Assembly (NCBI RefSeq): GCF_000384115.1
Contig: NZ_KB913029.1
Span: 4,377,057 to 4,441,056, forward strand
Origin: Sporichthya polymorpha DSM 43042
GTDB lineage: Bacteria; Actinomycetota; Actinomycetes; Sporichthyales; Sporichthyaceae
Direction of reading: 5' to 3'
Length of the DNA stretch: 64,000 nucleotides
Shown here: piece after piece, positions 43,441 through 53,483 of the stretch
How positions within the stretch are numbered: the first letter of the stretch is position 1
Layout: each line of letters starts with the position of its first letter
The notes under the pieces: model-generated
Databases searched by the model: none
What the model was told of the DNA's origin: nothing
What the model saw: the letters and a program-made list of their open reading frames with translations, nothing else
Program-made: the position numbers and the translations under genes

Positions 43441-43995
43441 ATGACCGAGACAGCGAGTTCAACGACGGCCGAGCGCTACCGGAAGGTGGCGGCGGCATTC
43501 ACGGAGCGGGTCGAACGCGTGCCCGCGGACGCCTGGGACAGCCCGAGCCCGTGCGAGGGCTGGGTGGCGCGCGACATCATCCGGCACATCGTCGGCACGA
43601 CCGAGTTCTTCCTGGGCTCGCCGGCGAAGGGTGGCCCATCGGTCGACGAGGACCCGGTCGGCGCCTGGAAGGCCGCACGGGACACGATCCTCGGCGCTCT
43701 CGCCGATCCGGCGATCGCCGGCAAGAAGGTCGAGAGCCCGGCCGGGACGCGGACCATCGAGGAGATGATTGCCATCTTCGGTGTCGGCGACGTGTTGATC
43801 CACACCTGGGACCTGTCCCGGGCGACGGGCCAGGACGACACCCTCGACGCCGACGAGGTGAATCGGCTGTTCACCTTCATGCAGCCCATGGACGAGATGA
43901 TGCGCCAGGGCGGCGCGTTCGGCCCGAAGGTCGAGGTGCCGGCGGACGCCGACGAGCAGACCCGGCTCATCGCGTTCACCGGCCGCACACCCTGA
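43441..43995 (+). CDS. TIGR03086-type DinB/MDMPI metal-binding protein
   Basis: This 184-residue four-helix protein has the S-P-C-E-G-W-x-x-R-D-I-I-R-H-I-V-G motif (residues ~37-53) with a metal-binding histidine, a second histidine in D-V-L-I-H-T-W-D-L (~116-124), and the typical C-terminal D-E-Q-T-R-L-I-A-F-T-G-R. The family is probably mycothiol-dependent, but the reaction is unknown. One base separates its stop from the zinc-ribbon gene. It is one of three MDMPI-related genes in the window. Confidence 0.85.
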   Translation: MTETASSTTAERYRKVAAAFTERVERVPADAWDSPSPCEGWVARDIIRHIVGTTEFFLGSPAKGGPSVDEDPVGAWKAARDTILGALADPAIAGKKVESPAGTRTIEEMIAIFGVGDVLIHTWDLSRATGQDDTLDADEVNRLFTFMQPMDEMMRQGGAFGPKVEVPADADEQTRLIAFTGRTP

Positions 43996-43996
43996 C

Positions 43997-44398
43997 GTGA
44001 CCCGCCTCCGCTGCGCCCGGTGCGGCGCGGAGCTCACGCGCGACCTGGTCGAGATTCCGCTGCCGGATTGGGTGGCCCCTGAGCACCCGGAGGACGTGCA
44101 CCCGCTGATGCCGCCCGGGACGTACGCGGTCGACCCGCGGGGCGTGTCGCGCCGGACGCACCGGTCGCTGGTCGTCAACCCGGCCGATGCGGTGGGCCTG
44201 CGGGAGCACGACGACGCCATGCGCCTCAATGGGTGCTGCCGGCGTGACGGGCTCGACGGACCGAATCAGCTGTGCGCATCCTGCGGCGCCGAGGTCGCGA
44301 CCCTCCAGGACGACTGCTGGGTCGACTGGTCGACGCTCAGATTCGCGCCTGACGCGGTTCTGGTCGGGGAGACAAAGGATGTACATCAGGGGGAGTAG
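43997..44398 (+). CDS. Hypothetical protein with two zinc-ribbon-like Cys pairs
   Basis: This is a 133-residue protein with C-A-R-C (residues ~6-9) at the N-terminus and N-G-C-C-R-R-D-G ... C-A-S-C (~78-97) in the C-terminal half. These cysteines probably bind zinc. The W-V-D-W end is conserved-looking. No enzyme motif is visible. It is one base after the DinB gene and three bases before the frame of the antitoxin. A link to the VapBC pair is possible only by position. Confidence 0.6.
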   Translation: MTRLRCARCGAELTRDLVEIPLPDWVAPEHPEDVHPLMPPGTYAVDPRGVSRRTHRSLVVNPADAVGLREHDDAMRLNGCCRRDGLDGPNQLCASCGAEVATLQDDCWVDWSTLRFAPDAVLVGETKDVHQGE

Positions 44399-44410
44399 CA
44401 AATGTACGAT
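44378..44410 (+). promoter_or_regulatory. VapBC promoter with candidate operator
   Basis: The perfect palindrome GATGTACATC (44378-44387) and a second ATGTAC (44402-44407) lie 23 bases apart. The second overlaps TACGAT (44405-44410), a -10 six bases before the GTG at 44417. Binding by the antitoxin here would block transcription, as usual for VapB/Phd proteins. Confidence 0.5.
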
Positions 44411-44416
44411 TCTGGG

Positions 44417-44683
44417 GTGGACGTTCCGATCAGCAAGCTCCGCGCCGACCTGGCGGCCTGGATCGCCCGTGCGCAGGCCGGCGACGAGGTGGTGATCACC
44501 GATCGGGGCACGCCGGTCGCAAGGCTGTGCCCGGTCGAATCCGCATCGTTGGTCGAACGACTCGTCCGGGACGGCGTGCTGACACCGGCCAAGAATCCAC
44601 GCACACCCAGCAGGAACTTCAAACGAATTCGTCCGACCCCAGGGCCGCCGATCTCGGACGCCGTCGCCGAGCAGCGACGCTGA
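44417..44683 (+). CDS. vapB: Phd/YefM-type antitoxin of the VapC toxin
   Basis: This is an 88-residue protein. The N-terminal half is the Phd/YefM fold: V-P-I-S-K-L-R-A-D-L-A-A-W-I-A-R-A-Q-A-G-D-E (residues ~3-24) and V-V-I-T-D-R-G-T-P-V-A-R-L. The disordered C-terminus is positively charged and should bind the toxin. The GTG at 44417 is chosen over an ATG at 44402 because TACGAT, the predicted -10, lies between them. The vapC gene follows after 6 bases. Confidence 0.85.
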   Translation: MDVPISKLRADLAAWIARAQAGDEVVITDRGTPVARLCPVESASLVERLVRDGVLTPAKNPRTPSRNFKRIRPTPGPPISDAVAEQRR

Positions 44684-44689
44684 CCCGCC

Positions 44690-45118
44690 GTGGCTGTCGC
44701 GTACTTCGACAGCAGTGCGCTGGTGAAGCTCGTGCTGACCGAGGACGAGTCCGAGCTCGCCGCGACGCTGTGGGATTCGTGCGACGTCGCCGTCTCCAGT
44801 CGGCTCGCGTACCCGGAGGTCCGTGCCGCACTGGCGGCAGCAGGCCGGTCCGGCCGACTGGGACGCCGAGCCCTGGCGGACGCCGAGACGCTCTGGGCCG
44901 AGATCTGGTCGGAGGTGTTCGTCGTCGAACTCAGTGAGCCGATCGCGTTCGCCGCCGGAGATCTGGCGACGCGACACGGCCTGCGGGGCGGCGATGCCGT
45001 CCATCTCGCCAGCGCCGAGACGATGTCGACGGCCACCGTGTTGTTCGTGGCCTGGGACCAGCGGCTCCGGGAGGGCGCAGTAGCTCGCGGACTGGCCGTC
45101 GTGCCGGCTCTCAACTGA
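44690..45118 (+). CDS. vapC: VapC toxin (PIN domain ribonuclease)
   Basis: This 142-residue PIN protein has the acidic residues of the active site: Y-F-D-S-S-A-L-V-K-L (D6), Y-P-E-V-R-A-A (E near 41), G-D-A-V-H-L-A-S-A (D near 100) and W-D-Q-R-L (D near 121). It should cleave RNA, often tRNA or rRNA, when the antitoxin is lost. All four sites are intact, so it should be active. A third operator-like sequence lies downstream at 45174-45187. Confidence 0.9.
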   Translation: MAVAYFDSSALVKLVLTEDESELAATLWDSCDVAVSSRLAYPEVRAALAAAGRSGRLGRRALADAETLWAEIWSEVFVVELSEPIAFAAGDLATRHGLRGGDAVHLASAETMSTATVLFVAWDQRLREGAVARGLAVVPALN

Positions 45119-45164
45119 GCGGTGGTGCATCCCTCCAGGTCACAAGGGGATCCGCATGCCTGCA

Positions 45165-45335
45165 TTACTTGACATAACGTACATTATCGGCGGTCTGGCC
45201 AGGCGTGGCGAGTTGACGCTCGAGCGCGGCGAACGCCGCGATCACCTCGGGCGCCTCGAAGGCACGATTACGTCGGCCCAGCGTGATCTGCCGCAGGATG
45301 TTCGCGTCGACGAGGGCCTGGATCCCCCGCGGCGA
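45165..45335 (-). pseudogene. Fic-family protein remnant (C-terminus only)
   Basis: The minus frame encodes I-Q-A-L-V-D-A-N-I-L-R-Q-I-T then L-G-R-R-N-R-A-F-E-A-P-E and I-A-A-F-A-A-L-E-R-Q-L-A-T-P, ending in TAA at 45165-45167. This is the winged-helix C-terminal end of actinobacterial Fic/DOC AMP-transferases (from memory). The HPFxxGNG catalytic part is absent. Upstream the frame meets TGA at 45345-45347. It is therefore a truncated remnant. Confidence 0.7.
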
Positions 45336-45495
45336 ACCGACAGGTCACGGTGGCGTCCGCCGTCCGGACGCACGCGGACCCGGTCACCGGCGCCGGCCCG
45401 AGAGCCGCGGCCGACGTTGCCGCCAGGACCGGCAGGAGCAAAGCCGACATGAGCGCGCCGGTCCGGGCCGCGACCCGGGGAACCGCACACCGCAT
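45268..45495 (-). pseudogene. Start of a secreted protein joined to the Fic remnant
   Basis: A 75-residue frame begins with a signal peptide (M-R-C-A-V-P-R then A-L-L-L-P-V-L-A-A-T-S-A-A-A, cleavage near A-L-G) followed by S-A-C-V-R-T-A-D-A-T-V-T-C-R-F-A, the opening of a family of secreted actinobacterial proteins. At about 45325-45335 it enters the Fic sequence in another frame and stops at 45268. It is probably the 5' end of a gene whose rest was deleted. Confidence 0.5.
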
Positions 45496-45624
45496 GGGGT
45501 CAGTGTGCTGGACGGCCCGGTGCGTCGGCGAGACCTCGCAGCAGATCGACGCCGAGTCAGTTCGTCGGCCATCCCGGGCCGCCACGTGACCCGCACCACT
45601 CGCGGATCGAAGGATTGTCCAGGA

Positions 45625-45641
45625 AGCGGGAAGTTCCCGCT
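45625..45641. promoter_or_regulatory. Perfect 17-bp palindrome
   Basis: AGCGGGAA-G-TTCCCGCT lies in the 260-base gap upstream of the small membrane protein gene. It could be an operator or a short hairpin. The remainder of the gap (45496-45756) shows nothing else clear apart from the AAGGAG ribosome binding site. Confidence 0.45.
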
Positions 45642-45756
45642 CTGACCTTGTCGACCGCTCGGCTCGAGAATGGAAGTGCTGAAGAAGTGGCGCACGAGGG
45701 CCACCAGCGACGTACCGCCGATGGCACCACGAACGGCACCGGAAGGAGCGAGCGAC

Positions 45757-46023
45757 ATGACACGGATAGCAGAACCGCAGCGCGTGCAGTCCAACCTGGA
45801 GACGGAGATCGCGGACGACCTCAAGTCCGACGTCCTGGCCACCATGGACCGCAGCTTCTCCTCCGGTGTCGCTGCTCTCAGTGACGAGGAGATTCGTGAG
45901 CGGGGCCGCATCCGAGCTCACGACGGCGCGGTCGAATCGACCTACTGGTACATGTTCGCCATGCTCACACTCGGGCTCTACGCTGCCTTCTGGATCGTCC
46001 TGTTCACCGAGATGAACAACTAG
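45757..46023 (+). CDS. Small single-pass membrane protein
   Basis: This is an 88-residue protein. The first ~60 residues are hydrophilic with many acidic and basic residues; one hydrophobic helix (Y-M-F-A-M-L-T-L-G-L-Y-A-A-F-W-I-V-L-F, residues ~64-82) lies at the end. AAGGAG lies eight bases before the ATG. The frame is open upstream to 45670 but that part lacks a ribosome binding site. Function unknown. The AraC gene follows after 13 bases on the same strand. Confidence 0.55.
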   Translation: MTRIAEPQRVQSNLETEIADDLKSDVLATMDRSFSSGVAALSDEEIRERGRIRAHDGAVESTYWYMFAMLTLGLYAAFWIVLFTEMNN

Positions 46024-46883
46024 CCACTCCGGGGAGGTGCGCGCTCTGGCCGAGCCGGACCTCCCCGTTCTGACGGCACGTCACACCGGGACCGGACCCG
46101 CCGGTGTGCGGGTACTCCCCTTCGACGCCTCGCACGACCGCGTCCTCCTCGGCCCGCACCGGCACGGGAACCTGGAACTGATGTTCTACGCCGAGGGCTC
46201 GGGTGTGGACCGACTCGGCGACAGCGCCTTCGCCGTCGAGGCCGGTGACGTCCTGCTCGTGACACCGGGTGTGGTGCACGACGCCAGCGGCATCGCCGGG
46301 GCCCGCGGTTGGGCGATCGAGTTCGACGCGGCGGCGCTGATCACCGTCGACTCGGCCGCCGCCGGCCGGGCCGGTACGACCGGCCGGCTCTGGTGGTCCA
46401 ATCCCCTGCTCACGCCGTTCGTGCTCGCCGGCCGCGGACCGCGGTACGCGCACCTGGTCGTTCCCGTCGATCGCCGCGACGAGTGGGTCGCCCGGATGCG
46501 CGAGATGGAACGCGAGCACACCGAACGCGTCGACGGGTGGGAGGAGGTGCTGGCCGCCCTGCTGCACGTGACCCTGATCGACCTCGCACGGTTCGCGGCG
46601 CCGTACGCCGCCGGGCTGCGGCACCAGGGCGAGACCTTGCTGGCGCAGGTCTTCGAGCTCATCGACGAGCGCTACCCGGAACCGCTGAGCACCTCCGACG
46701 TCGCGGAGGCCGTGTCGCTCACGCCCACTTATCTGACGACCCTGGTCCGGCAACGGACCGGCCGCACGGTCCTGGACTGGATCACCGAACGCCGCATGGC
46801 CGCCGCGCGCGAACTATTGCTCACCACCGACCTGTCGGTGGAAGCCGTCGCCGGCCGGGTCGGTTTCGGCGACCCCACCTACT

Positions 46884-49343
<2,460 letters not shown>

Positions 49344-49344
49344 G

Positions 49345-49764
49345 TCAGCCGATCTGCTGGATGCGGACGGTGTTCCCGGCGGGGTCGCGGACCGCGCAGT
49401 CGCGCGAGCCCCAGTCCTGGTCGATGGGCTCCTGCAGAATGTCGGCGCCGCCGGCCTCGAGCTTGGCGAAGACGCCGTCGAGGTCCTTGGTGGCGAACAT
49501 GATCGCGCCGTAGGTGCCCTTGGCCATCATCTCGGCGATGACGCGGCGCTCCTCGTCGGTCACACCCGGGTCGGCGCCGGGCGGGTGCAGCACGATGTTC
49601 ACGTCGGGCTGGTTGGGCGGGCCGACGGTGAGCCAGCGCAGGCCCTCGTAGCCCACGTCGTTCCGAAGCTCGAAGCCCAGGAGGTCGCGGTAGAACGCCA
49701 GCGCGGCGTCGGTGTCGTTGTGCGGGAGGAAGGTGGCGGAAATGTTGATGTCCATGTCACTCAT
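49345..49764 (-). CDS. VOC/glyoxalase-fold protein
   Basis: This 139-residue protein has two beta-alpha-beta-beta-beta units: I-S-A-T-F-L-P-H-N-D-T-D-A-A-L-A-F-Y-R-D ... F-A-T-K-D-L-D-G-V-F-A-K-L ... C-A-V-R-D-P-A-G-N-T-V. Members include glyoxalases, dioxygenases and drug-binding resistance proteins (for instance bleomycin-binding). The metal-binding histidine/glutamate set is incomplete. Its ATG overlaps the AraC stop as ATGA. With the UvrA-like gene it may form a drug-defence unit. Confidence 0.82.
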   Translation of the reverse strand: MSDMDINISATFLPHNDTDAALAFYRDLLGFELRNDVGYEGLRWLTVGPPNQPDVNIVLHPPGADPGVTDEERRVIAEMMAKGTYGAIMFATKDLDGVFAKLEAGGADILQEPIDQDWGSRDCAVRDPAGNTVRIQQIG

Positions 49765-50222
49765 GCTGTCCGCGGCTCCCCGGGCGGCGCTTCTTGATTC
49801 CTGACCGGTCTGACGCGGACGGGTCGGGTGACCGTGCGGGCGACGCACGGCGGCATGGCGCCGTCGACCGGCGCGCCGTCCCGCCGGTAGACGCTCGGCG
49901 GCACTCCAACCAGCTCGGTGAACCGGGTGCTGAACGTGCCGAGCGACGAGCAGCCCACCGCGAAGCAGATGTCGGTCACGCTGCGGTCGGTGAGCCGGAG
50001 CAGCGTCATCGCCCGCTCGATCCGGCGGGTCATCAGATAGGAGTACGGCGACTCGCCGTAGGCCCGCTTGAACTCGCGGCTCAGGTGGCCGGCGGACATG
50101 TGGACGCCGCGCGCGAGTTCCTCGACGTTGAGCGGACGGGCGTACTCGCGGTCCATCCGGTCGCGGACCTTGCGGAGCAGCACGAGGTCCCGCAGGCGCT
50201 GCTCCTCGGCGGGCGTACTCAC
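49761..50222 (-). CDS. Short AraC-family regulator
   Basis: This 153-residue protein consists almost only of the AraC DNA-binding domain: two HTH motifs (N-V-E-E-L-A-R-G-V-H-M-S-A-G-H-L-S-R-E-F and V-T-D-I-C-F-A-V-G-C-S-S-L-G-T-F-S-T-R-F). It lacks a ligand domain, like MarA/SoxS-type activators, whose amount rather than a ligand sets activity. It leads the operon with the VOC and UvrA-like genes and overlaps the VOC start. Confidence 0.85.
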   Translation of the reverse strand: MSTPAEEQRLRDLVLLRKVRDRMDREYARPLNVEELARGVHMSAGHLSREFKRAYGESPYSYLMTRRIERAMTLLRLTDRSVTDICFAVGCSSLGTFSTRFTELVGVPPSVYRRDGAPVDGAMPPCVARTVTRPVRVRPVRNQEAPPGEPRTA

Positions 50223-50250
50223 CCGCGGGATCGTACGGTGCGAACCTGGC

Positions 50251-50763
50251 TCAGTCGGGGATTCGTTCGGCCGCGGTGATGACGTCGCCGAGCGCGGTGT
50301 GCAGGGCCATCAGGTCCTCGACGCCCACCCCGAGCCGGCGCACGACCGCGTACGGAATCTTCTCGGCCTCGGCGCGCAGGGCCCGTCCGACCTCCGTCAG
50401 CTCGACGGACAGCGCCCGCTCGTCCTGCGAGCTCCGGCGGCGGCTGAGGTACCCCAGGGACTCCAGCCGCTTGAGCATCGGCGAGAGCGTCGCCGGTTCC
50501 AGCCGCAGCGTCGCGCCGATGTCCTTGACCGTCCGGGGCTCGCGGTCCCAGAGCGCGAGCATCACCAGGTACTGCGGGTGCGTCAGACCGAGCGGTTCGA
50601 GCAGCGGCCGGTAGATGCCGATGACCGACCGGGACGCCACCGCCAGGGCGAAGCAGACCTGGCGGTCCAGCGCGAGCGGGTTCTCCCCGAGGTCGATGTC
50701 CCCCCGATCGCCTCCTCCCGGGTCCAGGATCCCGTCCACCCCGTCGGGCGCGTGCGTCGTCAT
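50251..50763 (-). CDS. MarR-family regulator, OhrR-like
   Basis: This 170-residue repressor has L-D-R-Q-V-C-F-A-L-A-V-A-S-R (residues ~30-43), with the single reactive cysteine found in OhrR proteins, then the winged helix (V-K-D-I-G-A-T-L-R-L-E-P-A-T-L-S-P-M-L-K-R-L-E). Oxidation of this cysteine by organic peroxide would release it from DNA. AGGGGAG precedes the ATG. No ohr gene lies nearby, so its target is not evident; the divergent 95-residue gene at 50849 is the nearest candidate. Confidence 0.85.
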   Translation of the reverse strand: MTTHAPDGVDGILDPGGGDRGDIDLGENPLALDRQVCFALAVASRSVIGIYRPLLEPLGLTHPQYLVMLALWDREPRTVKDIGATLRLEPATLSPMLKRLESLGYLSRRRSSQDERALSVELTEVGRALRAEAEKIPYAVVRRLGVGVEDLMALHTALGDVITAAERIPD

Positions 50764-50811
50764 GTCTCCCCTGCGGCGTCGTCGGCCGGGTGCGGCTGTG
50801 ATGCACCCCAT

Positions 50812-50827
50812 TTTGTTAGGGCACAAA
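50812..50827. promoter_or_regulatory. Candidate MarR/OhrR operator
   Basis: TTTGT and ACAAA form inverted arms with a 6-base centre in the 85-base divergent gap between the OhrR-like gene and the gene at 50849. This AT-rich island in GC-rich DNA fits a MarR-type operator. Confidence 0.45.
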
Positions 50828-50836
50828 TCATTAGAC

Positions 50837-50842
50837 TACTAT
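50837..50842 (+). promoter_or_regulatory. -10 hexamer TACTAT, leaderless start at 50849
   Basis: TACTAT is followed by GGAGCC and the ATG at 50849. GGAG lies only two bases before the ATG, too close to be a ribosome binding site, so a leaderless message is likely. The hexamer is 9 bases after the candidate operator. Confidence 0.5.
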
Positions 50843-50848
50843 GGAGCC

Positions 50849-51136
50849 ATGGCGAACGACGCTGACGAGCACGGGAAGAGCAACGCGCTCTACCAGGACA
50901 ACCGCACCGCTCCGATCGTGAAGAAGGAGCCCAAGGCGGCGGTGATCAGCGCCCGCCAACTCGCGCCGGGCACGTACGAGCCGCGCTGGTACGAGGACAT
51001 CCCGTGGCGGATCTCGTACCGGATCAAGCGCGGGGTCTTCACGATCTGGGGCCCGCCGCAGCTCAACCCGCACAACGACCCGCTCGCCCTGCTGGCCCGC
51101 CGCCGTGAGGAGCGCTACGCCGGGCGCACCCGCTGA
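50849..51136 (+). CDS. Small hypothetical protein
   Basis: This is a 95-residue soluble protein of unknown family. It is basic and rich in charged residues; P-G-T-Y-E-P-R-W-Y-E-D-I-P-W-R-I (residues ~40-55) is its most distinctive stretch. No cysteines or membrane segment. It is divergent from the OhrR-like gene and may be its target. SelO follows after 28 bases with its own -10. Confidence 0.55.
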   Translation: MANDADEHGKSNALYQDNRTAPIVKKEPKAAVISARQLAPGTYEPRWYEDIPWRISYRIKRGVFTIWGPPQLNPHNDPLALLARRREERYAGRTR

Positions 51137-51152
51137 GTTCTCTCCGCGGACG

Positions 51153-51158
51153 TAGCCT
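51153..51158 (+). promoter_or_regulatory. -10 hexamer TAGCCT, leaderless start at 51165
   Basis: TAGCCT ends six bases before the ATG of the selO gene, with no ribosome binding site between. Confidence 0.45.
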
Positions 51159-51164
51159 CGGCGT

Positions 51165-52637
51165 ATGACTTCCGTCGCGGCGCCCGACATCCGTCTCGAG
51201 AGCTCGTTCGCGCGGGACCTCGAGGGCCTCTACGTCGCCTGGCAGGCCGCGCAGTTCCCCTCGCCGTCGCTGCTCGCGTTGAACGACGACCTGGCCCGGG
51301 AGCTCAAACTCGACCCGGAGTGGCTGCGCAGCCCGGCCGGCGTTCGTTTCCTGCTCGGGGCGGAACTGCCCGAGGGCGCGGTCCCGATCGCGCAGGGCTA
51401 CGCCGGTCACCAGTTCGGCGGCTACTCCCCCCGACTCGGCGACGGTCGCGCCCTGCTGCTCGGTGAGCTGACCGACGTTCGCGGGACCCTGCGCGACCTG
51501 CACCTGAAGGGCTCCGGCAGCACCCCGTTCTCCCGCGGTGGGGACGGCAAGGCCGCCGTCGGCCCGATGCTGCGCGAGTACGTCATCGGCGAGGCGATGC
51601 ACGCCCTCGGCGTCCCGACCACCCGCGCGCTGGCCGTCCTCGGCACCGGGGAGCAGATCTACCGCGAGGAGGGCGCGCTCCCCGGCGCCGTCCTCGTCCG
51701 GATCGCCGCCAGTCACCTGCGCGTCGGCAGCTTCCAGTACGCCTCCGCGCTCACGGTGGCCAAGCGGGACGAGACGGTCCTGCGGCGCCTCGCCGACTAC
51801 GCGATCGCGCGCCACCACCCGCAGGCGGCCGAGGCCGAGCAGCCGTACGTCGCGCTGCTCGACGCCGTGACGACGCGTCAGGCCGAGCTGGTCGCCCGGT
51901 GGATGTGCCTCGGATTCGTGCACGGCGTGATGAACACCGACAACGTCACGATCTCCGGCGAGACCATCGACTACGGTCCCTGTGCCTTTCTGGACGCCTT
52001 CGACCCCGCCACCGTGTTCTCCTCGATCGACTCCGGCGGTCGCTACGCGTACGCCAACCAGCCGTCGATCACCCTGTGGAACCTTTCCCGGTTCGCCGAG
52101 GCGCTGCTCCCCCTGCTCGGGGGTGACACCGACGAGGCGGTCGACCTCGTCGTGCCGGTGCTCGACGAGTTCGCGGACCGGTTCGCCCACGCGTGGCGCG
52201 CGGGGGTGCTCGCGAAGCTCGGGTTGACCGAGTCGGATCCGGACGCGGACGGGCAACTCGTGCAGGACCTCCTCGAGCTGATGGCCGCCGAGCAGGTCGA
52301 CTGGACCTCGTTCTGGCGGTCGCTCAGTTCTGCGGCCCGCGGCAACCCGGCTCCGGCGCGCGACGCGTTCCTCGCCCGCGACGCGTTCGACGCCTGGGCC
52401 GAGCGGTGGCTCGCCCGCCAGCCGGACGCCGACGCGATGGATCGCGTCAACCCGATCTACATCCCGCGCAACCACAAGGTCGAGGAGGCGCTGGCCGCGG
52501 CGACGCGCGGCGACCTCGGCCCGGTGACGCGTCTGGTCGAGGTCGTCCGCGACCCGTTCACCGAGCAGCCGGGTGCCGAGGAGTACGCCGTGCCCGACCC
52601 GAACGGCGGGAAGTACGTCACCTTCTGCGGGACCTAA
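51165..52637 (+). CDS. selO: Protein adenylyltransferase SelO
   Basis: This 490-residue pseudokinase-fold enzyme transfers AMP to protein hydroxyls using ATP in flipped orientation and is linked to redox stress in family studies. Q-G-Y-A-G-H-Q-F-G-G-Y (residues ~72-82) and L-G-D-G-R-A-L-L-L-G-E, L-H-L-K-G-S-G-S-T-P-F-S-R (ATP lysine) and G-F-V-H-G-V-M-N-T-D-N (catalytic loop) match. The eukaryotic C-terminal selenocysteine is a cysteine in Y-V-T-F-C-G-T. Start set by TAGCCT. Confidence 0.95.
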   Translation: MTSVAAPDIRLESSFARDLEGLYVAWQAAQFPSPSLLALNDDLARELKLDPEWLRSPAGVRFLLGAELPEGAVPIAQGYAGHQFGGYSPRLGDGRALLLGELTDVRGTLRDLHLKGSGSTPFSRGGDGKAAVGPMLREYVIGEAMHALGVPTTRALAVLGTGEQIYREEGALPGAVLVRIAASHLRVGSFQYASALTVAKRDETVLRRLADYAIARHHPQAAEAEQPYVALLDAVTTRQAELVARWMCLGFVHGVMNTDNVTISGETIDYGPCAFLDAFDPATVFSSIDSGGRYAYANQPSITLWNLSRFAEALLPLLGGDTDEAVDLVVPVLDEFADRFAHAWRAGVLAKLGLTESDPDADGQLVQDLLELMAAEQVDWTSFWRSLSSAARGNPAPARDAFLARDAFDAWAERWLARQPDADAMDRVNPIYIPRNHKVEEALAAATRGDLGPVTRLVEVVRDPFTEQPGAEEYAVPDPNGGKYVTFCGT

Positions 52638-52640
52638 GCT
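52635..52640 (+). promoter_or_regulatory. -10 hexamer TAAGCT, leaderless start at 52648
   Basis: TAAGCT overlaps the selO stop codon TAA and ends seven bases before the ATG of the SDR gene, so the SDR has a promoter of its own inside the end of selO. Confidence 0.5.
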
Positions 52641-52647
52641 CCACCGC

Positions 52648-53472
52648 ATGGCACGACTCGACGGCAAGGTCGCCCTGATCACCGGCGCGGCCCGCGGCAT
52701 GGGTCGCGCCCACGCACTCCGGCTGGCCGCGGACGGCGCCGACATCCTCGCCCTCGACATCTGCGCCGACATCCCGAGCGTCGGGTATCCGCTCGGCACC
52801 CCGGCCGAGCTGGCCGAGACGGTGGCCGGGGTCGAGCAGGCCGATCGCCGCGCGTTGGGCCTGACCGCGGACGTCCGCGACGTGGAGGCGATGAAGGCCG
52901 CCGTCGCGCAGGGGGTGGCGGAGTTCGGCCGGCTCGACGTCGTCATCGCCAACGCCGGCATCGCGCTGCCGGCGTGGGACGTCGGCGACCCGCAGGCGTT
53001 CACCGATCAGATCGCGGTCAACCTGACCGGCGTCTGGAACACCGTCCACGCGGCCGCGCCGGCGATGATCGAGGCCGGCAACGGCGGCGCGATCGTGCTG
53101 ATCAGCTCGGTGATGGGCCTGTCCGGGAGGACCGGCGGCGGCAACGGCACCGCCGACGGCTACACCGCCGCCAAGCACGGCCAGGTCGGTCTGATGCGGG
53201 CCTGGGCCCGGTGGCTCGCGCCGCACGCGATCCGGGTCAACACGATCCACCCGAGTGGCGTGGCGACGCCGATGGTCCTCAACGACACGATGGCCGCGCT
53301 GTTCGCCGACAAGCCGCCGCCCGAGAGCGGCGCCGACGTCGGGAACCTGCTGGACGTGACGATCCTTCAGCCCGAGGACATCGCCAACGCAGTCGCCTGG
53401 CTGGTCTCCGACGAGGCCAAGTACGTCACCGGTGTCTCCCTACCGGTCGACGCCGGTTTCGCCGTCCCCTGA
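52648..53472 (+). CDS. SDR oxidoreductase, mycofactocin-coupled type
   Basis: This 274-residue SDR has the T-G-A-A-R-G-M-G-R-A-H-A-L-R-L-A-x-x-G-A-D start (residues ~12-32) and the long insertion D-I-C-A-D-I-P-S-V-G-Y-P typical of mycofactocin-coupled SDRs, which hold NAD without release and are recycled by mycofactocin. N-A-G-I and Y-T-A-A-K are catalytic. The mycofactocin biosynthesis genes are not in the window. The MDMPI gene follows after 11 bases. Confidence 0.88.
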   Translation: MARLDGKVALITGAARGMGRAHALRLAADGADILALDICADIPSVGYPLGTPAELAETVAGVEQADRRALGLTADVRDVEAMKAAVAQGVAEFGRLDVVIANAGIALPAWDVGDPQAFTDQIAVNLTGVWNTVHAAAPAMIEAGNGGAIVLISSVMGLSGRTGGGNGTADGYTAAKHGQVGLMRAWARWLAPHAIRVNTIHPSGVATPMVLNDTMAALFADKPPPESGADVGNLLDVTILQPEDIANAVAWLVSDEAKYVTGVSLPVDAGFAVP

Positions 53473-53483
53473 CCGGAGGTTCG

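Noticed and set aside
44402-44416. ATG at 44402 as start of the antitoxin
   Set aside because: The predicted -10 TACGAT lies within these codons, so the transcript should begin at about 44417.
45670-45756. Longer form of the small membrane protein beginning at 45670
   Set aside because: No ribosome binding site or promoter precedes it, while AAGGAG lies at proper distance from the ATG at 45757.
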